This document shows, piece after piece, positions 44,387 to 53,070 of a stretch of DNA of 64,000 nt; position 1 is the stretch's first letter; the number at the start of each line of letters is the position of its first letter. The stretch lies in the NCBI RefSeq assembly GCF_001747085.1, contig NZ_MDJD01000034.1, positions 434,001-498,000 of the forward strand, given 5' to 3'. This stretch comes from Flavivirga aquatica. GTDB taxonomy: Bacteria > Bacteroidota > Bacteroidia > Flavobacteriales > Flavobacteriaceae. The notes under the pieces are model-generated. The model ran no database searches, was not told the origin of the DNA, and was given only the letters and a program-made list of their open reading frames with translations. The translations under genes were made by a program, and so were the position numbers.

Positions 44387-45355
44387 ATGAGAAATAATTA
44401 TTTAAAGACTTCAATTTTATTATTAATAACCATTTTGAGTACAAATATTAATGCTCAAACCACTTTAACTGCTGGAGATATAGCTTTTGTAGGAATTAAT
44501 ACAAAAAGCGATGATTTTGCTTTTGTTTTTCTTAAAAACATAACAGCTTTAACTTCTATTTCTTTTAATAATAAAGGTTGGAAAGAAGGAGGAGGTTGGT
44601 TTTCAACATCAACAGGGAGACCCTTAAGAAGTGATAAAACTGTAATATGGACAGCAGACAAGTCTTATAGTGTTGGGGATGTTATTAGAATTAGTAGAAC
44701 AAATTCTTTTAATGGTGATGGTTCATTAGGAACAGGAAGTGTAGCAGGTGACGTTATTGTATTAAAAACCAATGGAGACACTATGTATGCTTATCAAGGA
44801 TTAGAGCCTGTTGACGAGGCTAATGTTGATCAATTTATAACAGCTATTAATGTTAATGGGAAATTTAATGCTACAAACTCTACTAACAATGCTTCTGATG
44901 GTGATGTGCCTAGTAGTTTAACATTAGGTGTAAATTGTTTGGAAATATCTCCAGAAAGAGATAATGCTGTATATACAGGATCTATAAAAAACACAGCTGT
45001 AGTTTTAAGAACTCTAATTAATGATGCTACAAATTGGGATAGAGCAAATGGTGTTAATTTATATGATTTAAAGCTAAAATCTCATGGTGGTGATATTGGA
45101 GATGGGAGCTTGGGAGTTAACAATATAGATACAGAAAGATCTATTGTTATATCTCCAAACCCAGTAGTAGAAACTTTAAATATAAAAATCAATAGAGCTG
45201 ATTTAGTGAAAATTAAATTAATTAATGTTACAGGTAAATTAATAAATACATATTATGTTGATAAAATAGATTTGACAAACATTCCAAGTGGAATGTATTT
45301 TTTAAGTATTGAAACTGATCGAGCTACTGTTATTAAGAAAATCTTAAAGTTGTAA
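44387..45355 (+). CDS. Secreted protein with T9SS type A sorting domain
   Basis: 322 residues. Signal peptide ends NAQ at 24. Residues 25-230 form a beta-rich domain: LTAGDIAFVGINTKSDDFAF, WTADKSYSVGDVIRIS, GSVAGDVIVLKTNGDTMYAY, a pattern seen in several flavobacterial T9SS proteins without known function. The C-terminal about 75 residues (IVISPNPVVETLNIKI, KIKLINVTGKLINTY, DLTNIPSGMYFLSIE, KKILKL) form the sorting domain. Directly downstream are the remains of another cargo gene. Confidence 0.87.
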   Translation: MRNNYLKTSILLLITILSTNINAQTTLTAGDIAFVGINTKSDDFAFVFLKNITALTSISFNNKGWKEGGGWFSTSTGRPLRSDKTVIWTADKSYSVGDVIRISRTNSFNGDGSLGTGSVAGDVIVLKTNGDTMYAYQGLEPVDEANVDQFITAINVNGKFNATNSTNNASDGDVPSSLTLGVNCLEISPERDNAVYTGSIKNTAVVLRTLINDATNWDRANGVNLYDLKLKSHGGDIGDGSLGVNNIDTERSIVISPNPVVETLNIKINRADLVKIKLINVTGKLINTYYVDKIDLTNIPSGMYFLSIETDRATVIKKILKL

Positions 45356-45451
45356 TTATTTGTTGTTATTATAGGTATTAATACTCAATCAACAGCAGAA
45401 TATCTTTTACATTTACTACAGATACTTAAGGATTCGAATTACGGTATTAGA

Positions 45452-46049
45452 ATGACAACAGTACAAGCTATTTCTGCAGGTACAGATGGTGTACTACTAC
45501 TTACTCTTAGTGGTGTGGAAAAAACCAAGATTTGATTATAAAGGCACCGTTATTAATACTGACACCTATAAAAATTACAGTTATTTTAAAAAACTCATCT
45601 GTTTCAACGCAAATATAGGTTTAGAGTAAGGTGAGACATCTTGGTACAATATTACAATTACAACTAATGACACAGATTTTAAAACATATGTTTTAGATAT
45701 TTTTCAAGATGCAAATACAGATAAATGGGTTAGAGATGTACTTTTTGAAACCCAAATAAGAAAAGGTGTTAATGAAGTTACAGGTTTTATAGAAATAGAT
45801 ACAATGACATTTGATACTATTTTAGGTACTAGTGAGGTTTTAAAGAATGATTCAAATATTCAACTTTACCCAAATCCAGCCAGCCATTAATGAATTAAAA
45901 GTTAATACAAATAAAGTTATAGGTAAAAAATATTAGTTAATCAAGGTAGTAATAATTTAGATATTAGCATTTTAGCAAAAGGAGTACACTTAGCTAAAAT
46001 ATTTCAAGAAGGAAATATAGTATCCTCTAAAAAATTTGTTAAAAACTAA
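45452..46049 (+). pseudogene. Decayed T9SS cargo gene
   Basis: One frame runs open from about 45535 to a stop at 45888-45890, broken once by TAA near 45628, and ends in NDSNIQLYPNPASH, the start of a type A sorting domain. A second frame then reads NELKVNTNKVIGKK, and a third VNQGSNNLDISILAKGVHLA, IFQEGNIVSSKKFVKN and stop at 46047-46049, the typical end of that domain. So at least one nonsense and two frameshift lesions separate pieces of one gene. The upstream stretch from 45452 (TTVQAISAGTDGV) may be its earlier part. No homologous enzyme domain could be named. Confidence 0.8.
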
Positions 46050-46243
46050 TTATTGTGTAAAATAAGGATAGATACTTGATTATGATGCAGGGATTAAATT
46101 TTCTGGATTTTTTTGTTTATGACACTCCTTATATCATTAAAAAATAGAGTAATCTCAAAATTTTTAAGTATATAATGGAAATTATAATTGAAAAAACAAT
46201 TTTATTTGAAATGATGATGAAAAATTGAATTACTTTAAAATAG

Positions 46244-46251
46244 TATCTTTG
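46244..46251 (+). promoter_or_regulatory. Promoter -7 element (TATCTTTG) for the AraC regulator gene
   Basis: TAnnTTTG match 28 bases before the TTG start at 46280, with a TTG 16 bases further upstream as possible -33. The 190 bases between the decayed cargo gene and this box hold no gene. Confidence 0.45.
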
Positions 46252-46279
46252 AAAAATTATAAATAATAGAACAATTTAA

Positions 46280-47140
46280 TTGTCAGACTCTATAGAAAAT
46301 ATAATTTTTTCTACGGTTGCAAAACAGCCTATTCCTTTTGAGATTCTTTCAATTGAAGTGCTTTATAAACGATTTAAAAATAGTACTATAGATTTATTTT
46401 CTTCACACAGGATCCAGTTTAATGCGCTTATTATAATTACAGAAGGAACAAGTATTCATAATGTAGATTTTAATGAGTACATATTATCCCCAGGAACATT
46501 AATCCCTTTAGTAAAAAACCAAGTCCATTTTTTTAAAAAAGAACTTTTAGTGAAGGGCTATATTATTTCATTTAATGAAGCTTTTATTACTAAAAATATT
46601 AGTAATAAAAATTTATTTCACTTTCTTCATTTATATCACACCTCTAATTTACTAATAGGTAAAGAAAATTTAAGACTACTTTTTCCTTTTATTGAACTAT
46701 TAAAACAAGTTCAAGAAAGTAGTAACAATAATTTAAAATCAGACTTTGTTAAAACAATTTTTTTATCACTACTTATTCAGATTAAACGACTTACCATATA
46801 TCAACACGAAGTTTATGAAAGTAAACGATTTAAAGACTTTATTGAATTCAAAATATTGGTAAGTCAAAATTATAATAAAAACCATAATGCCAAATATTAT
46901 TCAAGTTTATTAGGAGTTTCTTATAAATACTTAAATGACATCTGTAAAGAGATGAGTCAGAAAACGGCAAAAGGATTTATTGATAATTGGTTACTTATAG
47001 AGATTAAACGTAATATTTCTGAAAAAAAATATACAACCCAAGAGATTGCATATAAAATGGGATTTAAAGAACCTTCTAACTTCATTCGATTTTTTAAAAA
47101 ATACACAAAAACAACACCTACCAAGTTTCAAGAAAAGTAA
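46280..47140 (+). CDS. AraC-family transcriptional regulator
   Basis: 286 residues. Starts at TTG 46280, the only start before an in-frame stop. The N-terminal half (about 20-160) is a cupin-like sensing part. The C-terminal AraC/XylS helix-turn-helix pair is at about 185-286: KYYSSLLGVSYKYLNDICKEM and TTQEIAYKMGFKEPSNFIRFFKKYTKTTP, the second being the highly conserved block. It lies before and in line with the peroxiredoxin-like and DoxX-like genes and may regulate them. Signal unknown. Confidence 0.9.
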   Translation: MSDSIENIIFSTVAKQPIPFEILSIEVLYKRFKNSTIDLFSSHRIQFNALIIITEGTSIHNVDFNEYILSPGTLIPLVKNQVHFFKKELLVKGYIISFNEAFITKNISNKNLFHFLHLYHTSNLLIGKENLRLLFPFIELLKQVQESSNNNLKSDFVKTIFLSLLIQIKRLTIYQHEVYESKRFKDFIEFKILVSQNYNKNHNAKYYSSLLGVSYKYLNDICKEMSQKTAKGFIDNWLLIEIKRNISEKKYTTQEIAYKMGFKEPSNFIRFFKKYTKTTPTKFQEK

Positions 47141-47210
47141 AAAACATTGCGGGTTACATATTGACTATTTATAATCACATATAGATTACATTAAAACCTT
47201 GTAGCTAATC

Positions 47211-47218
47211 TACTTTTG
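47211..47218 (+). promoter_or_regulatory. Promoter -7 element (TACTTTTG) that decides a start codon
   Basis: TAnnTTTG, 21 bases before the ATG at 47240. It covers the upstream TTG at 47216, which therefore cannot be the start. Confidence 0.5.
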
Positions 47219-47239
47219 TTCTATCAAAATAGAATAAGT

Positions 47240-47896
47240 ATGAATTTAAGTGAACAATTAAGTCAAATGCGTAATAATACTTTAAAAAGAATGCCTCAGC
47301 ATATATTGAAGGTATTCATAGAGAGTATAGAAAGTATTAAGCAAAATAAAGTAAAAGAAAAAGTACTTCAGAAAAGAGATGTTATTCCTAATATTTACCT
47401 TAAAAACTTAGATGATAATAGTTTAGGGTTAAACGAATTAGATTTTTCAGATTTTTTAATTCTTAATTTTTATAGAGGAGGTTGGTGCCCATACTGTAAT
47501 ATGGAATTAAGGGAGTATGAAAGGCTAAAAAATAAATTTACTGAAATTGGAGTAAGTATAGTGGCTATTAGTGCTGAAATACCAGAATTGGCAGCTCAAA
47601 CCAGTATTAAGAATGGTATTTCATTTCCCATTTTAACAGATGTTGATGCTAAACTAATGAAGACGATAGGTATCGTGTTTGAATTAGATGAGAATTCTAA
47701 AAGAGAATATGGAAATTTTGGATTAGATCTTACTAAAATTCATGGAAATGATAATTATGAACTTCCTGTACCAGCTATTTATGTTGTCGATAAAAATATG
47801 AAAATCGTTTTTATTCATTTTGAAGAAAATTATATGACACGATTAGAGCCACAAGATTTATTAAATACTTTAAAAAAAATTACTATAAAACATTAA
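47240..47896 (+). CDS. Peroxiredoxin-like (AhpC/TSA family) protein
   Basis: 218 residues from ATG at 47240. Thioredoxin fold with FYRGGWCPYCNMELREYERL (about 85-104), a CxxC in place of the single peroxidatic Cys of AhpC. The rest shows the AhpC/TSA course: GVSIVAISAEIPE, ISFPILTDVDAKLMKTIGIVF and a proline-rich VPAIYVVDKN. Proteins of this 'peroxiredoxin-like' class are often near AraC/DoxX genes and thought to be thiol reductases or peroxidases. It is 6 bases from the DoxX-like gene and probably forms one transcript with it. Confidence 0.88.
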   Translation: MNLSEQLSQMRNNTLKRMPQHILKVFIESIESIKQNKVKEKVLQKRDVIPNIYLKNLDDNSLGLNELDFSDFLILNFYRGGWCPYCNMELREYERLKNKFTEIGVSIVAISAEIPELAAQTSIKNGISFPILTDVDAKLMKTIGIVFELDENSKREYGNFGLDLTKIHGNDNYELPVPAIYVVDKNMKIVFIHFEENYMTRLEPQDLLNTLKKITIKH

Positions 47897-47902
47897 TTTA
47901 TT

Positions 47903-48298
47903 ATGAAAACAAACAAAATTATTTACTGGATTGTTACTAGCTTATTATGCGCCTTATTTTTAGCAAGCGCAATGATGTACATCTTTAATTATCCAAGAGC
48001 AGAAGGTTTTTTTATTAGTTTGGGATTTCCAACATGGATTATTTATCCATTAGCAATACTTAAACTAATAGGAGTTATAACTATTTTAACAAAATGGTCA
48101 AAGTTTTTAAAAGAATTGGCTTATGCTGGATTTTTGTATGATGCTATTTTGGCTTTATCAGCACACTCAGTAGTGGGTGATGGAGAATATATACCTGTAA
48201 TAATTTCGATAATACTTATTATAGTTTCTTGGGTTTATGATCGTAAAGTTTTTAATCTTAATAAAGAGAAATCAATACAGAAAATAAATATGAATTAG
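47903..48298 (+). CDS. DoxX-like small integral membrane protein
   Basis: 131 residues with four hydrophobic helices (about 8-28, 47-64, 72-88, 97-118). KIIYWIVTSLLCALFLASAMMY and FISLGFPTWIIYPLAILKLIGV are the DoxX-like pattern. These proteins are often encoded with redox enzymes; the function is not known. The last about 15 residues run beyond the usual family end and into a decayed NTF2-like gene in the same frame, so the true original stop may have differed. Confidence 0.82.
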   Translation: MKTNKIIYWIVTSLLCALFLASAMMYIFNYPRAEGFFISLGFPTWIIYPLAILKLIGVITILTKWSKFLKELAYAGFLYDAILALSAHSVVGDGEYIPVIISIILIIVSWVYDRKVFNLNKEKSIQKINMN

Positions 48299-48664
48299 AG
48301 GTAAAGCAAACTATAGAAAACCTTATTCAGGTAGCAACGATCTTTGATATAGATGAATTAGAATTGATTTATCATAAAAACCTAAAAATAATAATGATAG
48401 ATGATAAGGGAGATAATGAAAGTAGATTAAAGACGCTTTTAAGGATTTATTTCAAGAAAAACAGGATATTGGAGATCAAGGATTAAAGACTTGGGCTGAT
48501 TTTTAATAATATCCAAGCAAATACTCAAAAAGATCATGTTTTAATTACTAGAAAAGTGAATTTAACAGGAAAGGAAATTAGTTCTAAGTATTGACTTGAT
48601 TAATGAAGATAACCGTTAGCTGATAACTCGCGAAGTTATTTTTTATCGACAAATAGCAGAGTAG
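48298..48664 (+). pseudogene. Decayed NTF2-like (SnoaL/DUF4440-type) gene
   Basis: Pieces of one protein lie in successive frames: EVKQTIENLIQVATIFDIDE, then DAFKDLFQEKQDIGDQGL, then NNIQANTQKDHVLITRKVNL, then SIDLINEDNR, a TAG where Trp is expected, and LITREVIFY. That order and the end (W)LITREVIFY are usual in NTF2-like folds of the nuclear-transport-factor-2 family. At least two frameshifts and one nonsense codon are required. A one-base loss in ATGGAATTAGAG, now ATGAATTAGAG at 48290, could have damaged its start. Confidence 0.7.
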
Positions 48665-48705
48665 AATATTAAATCCATTAATGGATTGAGTATATGTAAC
48701 AAAAA

Positions 48706-48738
48706 CAGTCTATGCATACAGAAATAGACTGCTTTTTT
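48706..48738 (+). terminator. Terminator after the AraC-peroxiredoxin-DoxX group
   Basis: Stem CAGTCTAT/ATAGACTG with a 10-base loop, then CTTTTTTAT. The remaining bases 48739-48908 show no gene. Confidence 0.75.
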
Positions 48739-48908
48739 ATAAATAATACTTACAATTTATAAAAGGGAGTTCTGTAATATTTGGTGTTCAATATTGATGA
48801 TTTTAAGTTTTTTTTCATTTCATCGTTAAAATGTATAGTTCATGAGGTTTTTTATTATTAGTTATTTTAATTATTTAGTTTTAAACAAATTAAATAATCA
48901 AAACCCTC

Positions 48909-49535
48909 ATGAAAAAGTTAGTTATCCTTTTTTGTTTATTCTTTATTATAAGTTTAAATTATACCCCGTTATTTGCACAAGAATCTGCGGAACTTACAGA
49001 TGATATTCCTACTAATTACAAAAAGCGTAATCCTATATATGATTATTCAGAATACCAATTAAATAATACAGATACTATTCCTGATTTTGAAGAAAAAGTA
49101 GAAAAAATCAAGATTAGCGGAACTATTTTTAAAAGTGATGGTGTAACACCTGCTAGTAATGTTATTCTCTATATAAATCAGCCTGATGAGAACGGAAATT
49201 ATAAACTGAAAAGAAAAAACCGTAAGCGTTATATATACCATAGAGGTTGGATAAAAACTAATCTAGATGGTAAATATACGTTCTATACATTTGTGCCAGG
49301 GAAATTTATTCGAGGAAAAGATCTAAAACATATACATGCAGCTATTAAAGAGCCAGGAAAACCTGAATATGATATTAATGGATTTCTTTTTGATGATGAT
49401 CCTGTATTGACGGAAGCTTGTCGTTTAAGATTAAAAAAAGAAGGTATTAATAATATTCTTAAGCCTGTTAAAAAGGATAATATATATATTGCTACAAGAG
49501 ATATAATACTTGATAAGAAAGCATTGATATATTAA
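48909..49535 (+). CDS. Secreted intradiol ring-cleavage dioxygenase-like protein
   Basis: 208 residues, signal peptide ends FAQ at 24. KISGTIFKSDGVTPASNVILYI, then YTFYTFVPGKFI and KHIHAAIKEPG (140-150), then NGFLFDDDPVLT, match the fold of catechol/protocatechuate dioxygenases. The Fe(III) ligands of the family are two Tyr and two His: Tyr126 and His141/His143 are in place, with Tyr108 or Tyr110 as the other Tyr. Location in the cell envelope is unlike the cytosolic catabolic enzymes and matches a little-studied secreted subgroup. It converges with the AraC gene, overlapping it by four bases. Confidence 0.82.
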   Translation: MKKLVILFCLFFIISLNYTPLFAQESAELTDDIPTNYKKRNPIYDYSEYQLNNTDTIPDFEEKVEKIKISGTIFKSDGVTPASNVILYINQPDENGNYKLKRKNRKRYIYHRGWIKTNLDGKYTFYTFVPGKFIRGKDLKHIHAAIKEPGKPEYDINGFLFDDDPVLTEACRLRLKKEGINNILKPVKKDNIYIATRDIILDKKALIY

Positions 49536-50413
49536 TTAATAAATTTATCTCGTTTTAAAAGTATATATTCTTTATTGTTTTTAAATTCTTTAATAGAAAT
49601 TCCTGTATATCGTTTAAATGTTTTTGACAAGTGACTTACATCGGTAAATCCCAGATCGTCTGCAATTTCAGTAAGTGTATAGTCAGAATTCAATAAACGA
49701 ATTTCAACCAATTTTAGTTTGGATTTTATAATATATTCTTTTAAAGGTATATTAGTTTGTTTTCTAAAAAACTCGCTCACGTAGTTTGGCGACATCGCAA
49801 ATACTTCAGATAAATAATTTATTTTTAAATAGTTAGGTCTTTCCAAATGTTCATTTATATACGTTAGCATTTTAGTAATCTTAGTATTGTTGTTTAGAGA
49901 AGCCTCAAGAAAACTTACTTTTTTTATATTTCTAATAAGTATTTCTAATATGCTAGTCATTAAGCTTTTAATAAGAGAAATAGAATTTTCACCATAATTT
50001 CGAAACTCCTCAAGTATCATGAAAATTAGCTTGTTTATATAATTTTCATCTATATTATTTTTAACGATATTCCCAGGTAATTGATTATAATTGGAAAGAA
50101 TATAAGAAGCTTCTTTAAACCATTCATGTCTGTCTATAGCATTTTTATTAGTATTTTTAAAGAAAGAATCAGTAAATTTCAAGAAGATAAACTTAGAAGG
50201 TGATTTTATGTTAAATGAATGACATTTTAATGGAGGAAGTAGAAATATACTTCCTTTTTTATAAGCATGCTCATTATAATTAATACACTGTGTTCCTTCT
50301 CCTTCTTTTATTAAAACTAATTCAAAAAAACTGTTCTTAACGGTACGTTGTTTCCATTCTGATAATGTCACTTCTTGTATTTCAAAAGGTTTATAAGCCT
50401 CAATTATTTCCAT
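49532..50413 (-). CDS. AraC-family transcriptional regulator
   Basis: 293 residues. The N-terminal part (about 20-100) is cupin-like (KEGEGTQCINYNEHAYKKGS). The C-terminal double HTH (about 190-290) has YLSEVFAMSPNYVSEFFRKQ and YTLTEIADDLGFTDVSHLSKTFKRYTGISI. Its stop overlaps the dioxygenase stop by four bases. It is divergent from the nitroreductase gene across 224 bases, a usual arrangement for a regulator of its neighbour. Confidence 0.92.
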   Translation of the reverse strand: MEIIEAYKPFEIQEVTLSEWKQRTVKNSFFELVLIKEGEGTQCINYNEHAYKKGSIFLLPPLKCHSFNIKSPSKFIFLKFTDSFFKNTNKNAIDRHEWFKEASYILSNYNQLPGNIVKNNIDENYINKLIFMILEEFRNYGENSISLIKSLMTSILEILIRNIKKVSFLEASLNNNTKITKMLTYINEHLERPNYLKINYLSEVFAMSPNYVSEFFRKQTNIPLKEYIIKSKLKLVEIRLLNSDYTLTEIADDLGFTDVSHLSKTFKRYTGISIKEFKNNKEYILLKRDKFIN

Positions 50414-50534
50414 AACAGTTTTTTTTGGTAAAATTATATAAAAAGAGTCAAAAAAGAACTTTAGGGTAGGTAAAAACCTTTAAAAATACATGAATACCCT
50501 TTTTTAATACATGTATAAGGCAATTGTGAAGGTA

Positions 50535-50542
50535 TACCTTTG
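50535..50542 (+). promoter_or_regulatory. Promoter -7 element (TACCTTTG) for the nitroreductase gene
   Basis: TAnnTTTG match in the AraC/nitroreductase gap, 96 bases before the ATG, leaving a 5' leader of about 90 bases. Confidence 0.4.
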
Positions 50543-50637
50543 TAACAAAGAAAAACAATTTACAGTAGCAAATTTTTTTATAAAATAAAAAAGATCAATA
50601 AATACAATACTCTTTAATTTAAAATAAAGATAAAAAA

Positions 50638-51312
50638 ATGAACATAACAAACATTTCGAAAGAAGATATTATTAATGCTTTTCAATCTAGGCATGCAACT
50701 AAAGAATTTGATGTAACAAAAATAGTATCAGACGAGGATATAAATTTTATTCTTGAAACGGCACATCTATCACCAAGTTCATTTGGTTTTGAACCTTGGC
50801 ATTTTATTATAGTTCAAGATAAAGAATTAAGAGAGTTATTAAAACCTTTAGCTTGGGGTGCACCAGTAAAGTTAGATACTGCAAGTCATTTTGTTTTAGG
50901 TTTAAGTATGAAAGCTCCAATGACTAAATGGGATTCTGATTATATTATGACTATGATGAAAGATGTAAAACAATTCCCAAAAGATGTTATTGAAATGTAT
51001 TCGAAGTTCTATAGAGAATTTCAAGAAAGTGATTTTGATTTAGATACAGATAAAAAACTATTTGATTGGGCTTCAAAACAATCTTATATCGCTTTAGGTA
51101 ATATGATGACTTCTGCAGCATTAATAGGTGTAGATAGCTGTCCTATAGAAGGGTTTCATCAAGAAAAAACAGAAGCTTTATTAAAAGAGAAATTTGGAGT
51201 AGATACAGATAAATATGGCTTATCTTATATGGTTGCATTTGGTTATAGAAAATCAGATCCAGCACATGCAAAATCTAGAAGGAGTAAAGAAGATATTTTT
51301 ACTTGGAAGTAA
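50638..51312 (+). CDS. Nitroreductase-family NAD(P)H oxidoreductase (FMN)
   Basis: 224 residues. SRHATKEFD (about 17-25, FMN phosphate contact), LSPSSFGFEPWHFIIVQD (about 44-61) and ALIGVDSCPIEGF (about 160-172), with a C-terminal GYRKSDPAHAKSRR, are the NfsB/NfnB pattern. These dimeric FMN enzymes reduce nitroaromatics, quinones or flavins. The likely regulator is the divergent AraC gene. A hairpin ends the transcript. Confidence 0.92.
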   Translation: MNITNISKEDIINAFQSRHATKEFDVTKIVSDEDINFILETAHLSPSSFGFEPWHFIIVQDKELRELLKPLAWGAPVKLDTASHFVLGLSMKAPMTKWDSDYIMTMMKDVKQFPKDVIEMYSKFYREFQESDFDLDTDKKLFDWASKQSYIALGNMMTSAALIGVDSCPIEGFHQEKTEALLKEKFGVDTDKYGLSYMVAFGYRKSDPAHAKSRRSKEDIFTWK

Positions 51313-51379
51313 TTGTTAATAGATTACCATTTTGATATAACAAGATTTAAAATAATTAATAAAAATCTTTATTAAAAAT

Positions 51380-51417
51380 AAATTCCCCTTAACATTAATA
51401 TGTGATAAGGGGAATTT
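51380..51417. terminator. Hairpin between convergent nitroreductase and DUF1501 genes
   Basis: Perfect 12-bp stem AAATTCCCCTTA/TAAGGGGAATTT with a 14-base loop and AT-rich flanks. It can serve both strands. Confidence 0.7.
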
Positions 51418-51441
51418 ACATAAAAAAGATAATATATTAAA

Positions 51442-53061
51442 CTAAGTAATGATAAGTAGTTTACTATAATTTTGATTCCCCCCGTTTCTTACTATTCTGT
51501 AAAAATAATGACCTGCTGCTAAGTTAGTGTTAGCAGCTTGTTTGATATCAATTATATGCTTACCTTCTATAAACATTTCATTCTTAAGAATAGCTAATCT
51601 TTGACCAGCAACATTGTATAATGAGATGTTTATATGTCCCTCATTGGGGTTCAAAATATGAAGGTACGGTTGGTTATTTGTATATATTATTGAATGATTG
51701 AATCCTGCTAATTCATCTACAACAGTAGGTGGGTTGTTAGAATTAAGATTATTACAACTAAAACCTAAGTCTAATAAATCATAATCTTCACCTAAAAGAG
51801 CTTCATTAACAACATTTTTGTCAACACATAACCAATCTTTCATTACAGAAGCATAGACTTGTCTATAGTCTGTAGTATTAATTAAATTTCCATTAGAGTC
51901 TAAATTGGATAAGTCTGGGTGCTTTCCAATAAATCCATTACCTTCTAAACCAGAACCAAATAGCATTATAGGAGCAGCAGCACCATGATCTGTACCAGAA
52001 GAACCATTCTCTTTAACTCTACGACCAAATTCTGAAATACTCATTGAAAGTACTTTATCGCTCCAATCTGCAGCTTCTAGATCTTCATAAAAATGTGATA
52101 TAGTATCGGAAAATTGCGACATTAAATTAGAATGTCTGCTTAATTGATTACCATGAGTATCAAAGCCATCTAAAGTAACTAAATAGACTTTGGTTCCTAG
52201 ATTTCCTTTAATTAATCTGGATACCATACTAAGTTGTTTAGCTAGTTTATTGTTGGGATAATCATTAAAGTCAGTAGAATTATCAAAAGCTTCTTTTATA
52301 ACACCTGCATAGTTAAACGTTGCATTGGCAATAATTTTTAAAAATTTAACTTTATCACCATGTGTGCAATCTGGTATTTTGTTAAGATCGTGTAAAGAAC
52401 CACTCCTGGTAATTTCATAAAGTTTATTTGGATCTGCCACAGAAAAACCAAAATTAGCATCTTGACCTTCAAACATTAGGTTACCACTACTACCAATTTG
52501 CATAGCAGCAGGTTTTTCTGGTGGACTAAAGAGATAGTCTGGATATTCATTATCAAAATAGCGTCCCATCCATCCCGAATTGGTATTACCAGTTCTATCT
52601 GCACTAGCCCATATATCTGATCCTCTAAAATGGGATAAAGAGCTATTATTATAACCAACTCCGTGAATAACTTTCATTTGTCCTTCTCCCCATAAACGTT
52701 CTAATTTATTAGTATAATTAGGCATTCCATACTCATTTGATAGTTTAAAAAGTTTGTTTTGTTCTATTTTTAATGAAGGACGTGCATTGGCATAAGTATC
52801 ATATTGATTTAAAGGAATAATAGTATTTAATCCATCGTTTCCACCTTTAAGTCTAATAAGGACAAGTACTCTATCTGTTTCACTATCATTAAGTGCTATT
52901 GATAGAGGGGATGGTAAAGATGCAGCTAACATAGAGTTACCAAAAGCTATTGTTCCTCCAGCTACAATTCCAATTGATTTTAAAAAAGATCGGCGATCCC
53001 AATTACTGTGATCTTCTTTATTACAGTTATTTAGATTATTATTAATATTTTTTTTGTGCAT
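51442..53061 (-). CDS. DUF1501 protein with Tat-like signal and T9SS sorting domain
   Basis: 539 residues. WDRRSFLKSIGIVAGGTIAFG (21-41) has twin Arg23-Arg24 and a hydrophobic stretch, a Tat-type signal. DUF1501 covers about 60-430: VLIRLKGGNDGLNTIIPL, GSDIWASADRTGNTNSGW, LDGFDTHGNQ, SEFGRRVKENGSSGTDHGAAAP, the sulfatase-like alkaline-phosphatase fold. A C-terminal about 70-residue sorting domain (INISLYNVAGQRLAI, GHYFYRIV, YSKLLIIT) follows. Function unknown; the DUF1501-DUF1800 pair is widespread in Bacteroidota and Planctomycetes. Nine bases after the DUF1800 gene. Confidence 0.93.
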   Translation of the reverse strand: MHKKNINNNLNNCNKEDHSNWDRRSFLKSIGIVAGGTIAFGNSMLAASLPSPLSIALNDSETDRVLVLIRLKGGNDGLNTIIPLNQYDTYANARPSLKIEQNKLFKLSNEYGMPNYTNKLERLWGEGQMKVIHGVGYNNSSLSHFRGSDIWASADRTGNTNSGWMGRYFDNEYPDYLFSPPEKPAAMQIGSSGNLMFEGQDANFGFSVADPNKLYEITRSGSLHDLNKIPDCTHGDKVKFLKIIANATFNYAGVIKEAFDNSTDFNDYPNNKLAKQLSMVSRLIKGNLGTKVYLVTLDGFDTHGNQLSRHSNLMSQFSDTISHFYEDLEAADWSDKVLSMSISEFGRRVKENGSSGTDHGAAAPIMLFGSGLEGNGFIGKHPDLSNLDSNGNLINTTDYRQVYASVMKDWLCVDKNVVNEALLGEDYDLLDLGFSCNNLNSNNPPTVVDELAGFNHSIIYTNNQPYLHILNPNEGHINISLYNVAGQRLAILKNEMFIEGKHIIDIKQAANTNLAAGHYFYRIVRNGGNQNYSKLLIIT

Positions 53062-53070
53062 GATGAAAGG

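Noticed and set aside
47216-47239. TTG start of the peroxiredoxin-like gene
   Set aside because: The TTG is inside a probable -7 promoter box, so transcription would begin downstream; ATG at 47240 is used.
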